Shown one piece after another: positions 15,276 to 15,501 of a stretch of DNA of 15,501 nt (its first letter is position 1; the number at the start of each line of letters is the position of its first letter). Made by a program: the position numbers and the translations under genes. The notes beneath the pieces were generated by a model. The model was given only the letters and a program-made list of their open reading frames with translations. It was not told where the DNA came from and searched no databases. Origin of the DNA: Muribaculaceae bacterium (GTDB lineage Bacteria; Bacteroidota; Bacteroidia; Bacteroidales; Muribaculaceae); contig JAIDTS010000509.1 in the NCBI GenBank assembly GCA_029060585.1, positions 1 to 15,501 of the forward strand, in the 5' to 3' direction.

Positions 15276-15354
15276 AATTTCTGTCTTTTTTTCGGGTCTC
15301 CCTGCTTCGGAAGGCCGCATATCGGTTGTTTGTTATTGTCGTTGTCTTGATGCC

Positions 15355-15370
15355 GCCGCGTTCTTGCGGC
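15355..15370 (-). other. GC-rich hairpin near the 5' end of the ino1 leader
   Basis: GCCGC-AAGAAC-GCGGC on the transcribed strand, beginning about 10 nt after the predicted start site. The rest of the ~106-nt leader shows no recognised riboswitch. It may stabilise the mRNA 5' end, but this rests on the inverted repeat only. Confidence 0.35.
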
Positions 15371-15387
15371 TGACGCGAAAACGTCGG

Positions 15388-15418
15388 CAAAGTTAGGGCT
15401 TATTTTTCATACTGCAAA
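15388..15418 (-). promoter_or_regulatory. Promoter of the inositol-phosphate synthase gene
   Basis: The minus strand has TTTG at 15418-15415 and TAACTTTG at 15395-15388 with 19 bases between, a full match to the Bacteroidetes consensus. The predicted start near 15381 gives a leader of about 106 nt. The region to the right (15419-15501) is AT-rich and shows no gene. Confidence 0.82.
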
Positions 15419-15501
15419 AGTATTTTATATTTTTTTACAATATTTAATTGTTAATGTTTATTAAAATTTTAGATGTAAGTTAAATTTATTTAATTTAATA
15501 C

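Noticed and set aside
14736..15350. 204-residue plus-strand open frame
   Set aside because: It is fully antisense to the inositol-phosphate synthase gene, which shows clear family motifs. The frame is a shadow rich in Val, His and Cys.

Overview
The window reads as chromosomal DNA of a gut-type member of the order Bacteroidales, and the family Muribaculaceae would fit. The evidence is the Bacteroidales-like 5' end of a 16S rRNA gene, a SusC/SusD pair, promoters of the Bacteroidetes form TTTG-N19-21-TAnnTTTG, mostly weak Shine-Dalgarno sequences, and a Bacteroidales-style envelope operon. The family assignment is inference. Every confident gene is on the minus strand, so transcription runs from the right edge towards the left.

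Layout, left to right. (1) 1-52 is the first ~50 nt of a 16S rRNA gene leaving the window, with its leader and promoter (53-326). (2) 532-1038 encodes a small ECF sigma factor with its own promoter and terminator. (3) 1287-6687 is a susC-susD pair for TonB-dependent nutrient uptake, with promoter and terminator but no degradative enzyme or regulator beside it. (4) 6948-11755 is one tightly packed six-gene unit. In transcription order it holds a DivIC/FtsB-like division protein, an unknown four-TM membrane protein, CoaX (type III pantothenate kinase), an outer-membrane beta-barrel protein, LptC, and a CNNM/CorC CBS-domain membrane protein. One promoter lies before the first gene and one terminator follows the last; several junctions overlap or are separated by only a few bases. 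(5) 11768-12293 is a 526-base gap with tiny overlapping ORFs on the minus strand and, on the plus strand, a strong terminator preceded by a -7-like box. (6) 12294-13771 holds trmD followed by a sugar/alditol-type nucleotidyltransferase. (7) 13950-15275 is a myo-inositol-1-phosphate synthase with its own promoter and a strong 3' hairpin.

How the genes relate: the six-gene unit links division, CoA synthesis and envelope assembly, an arrangement I recall from other Bacteroidales. The inositol-phosphate synthase probably feeds inositol-containing lipids. The nucleotidyltransferase two genes downstream could act on a related head group, but that is a hypothesis.

I found no CRISPR array, transposase, integrase, toxin-antitoxin pair or defence system, and no clear new biological system. 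The best leads are the two promoter sub-classes, the compact unexplained gap at 11768-12293, the unknown four-TM protein in the envelope operon, and the inositol-phosphate synthase neighbourhood.
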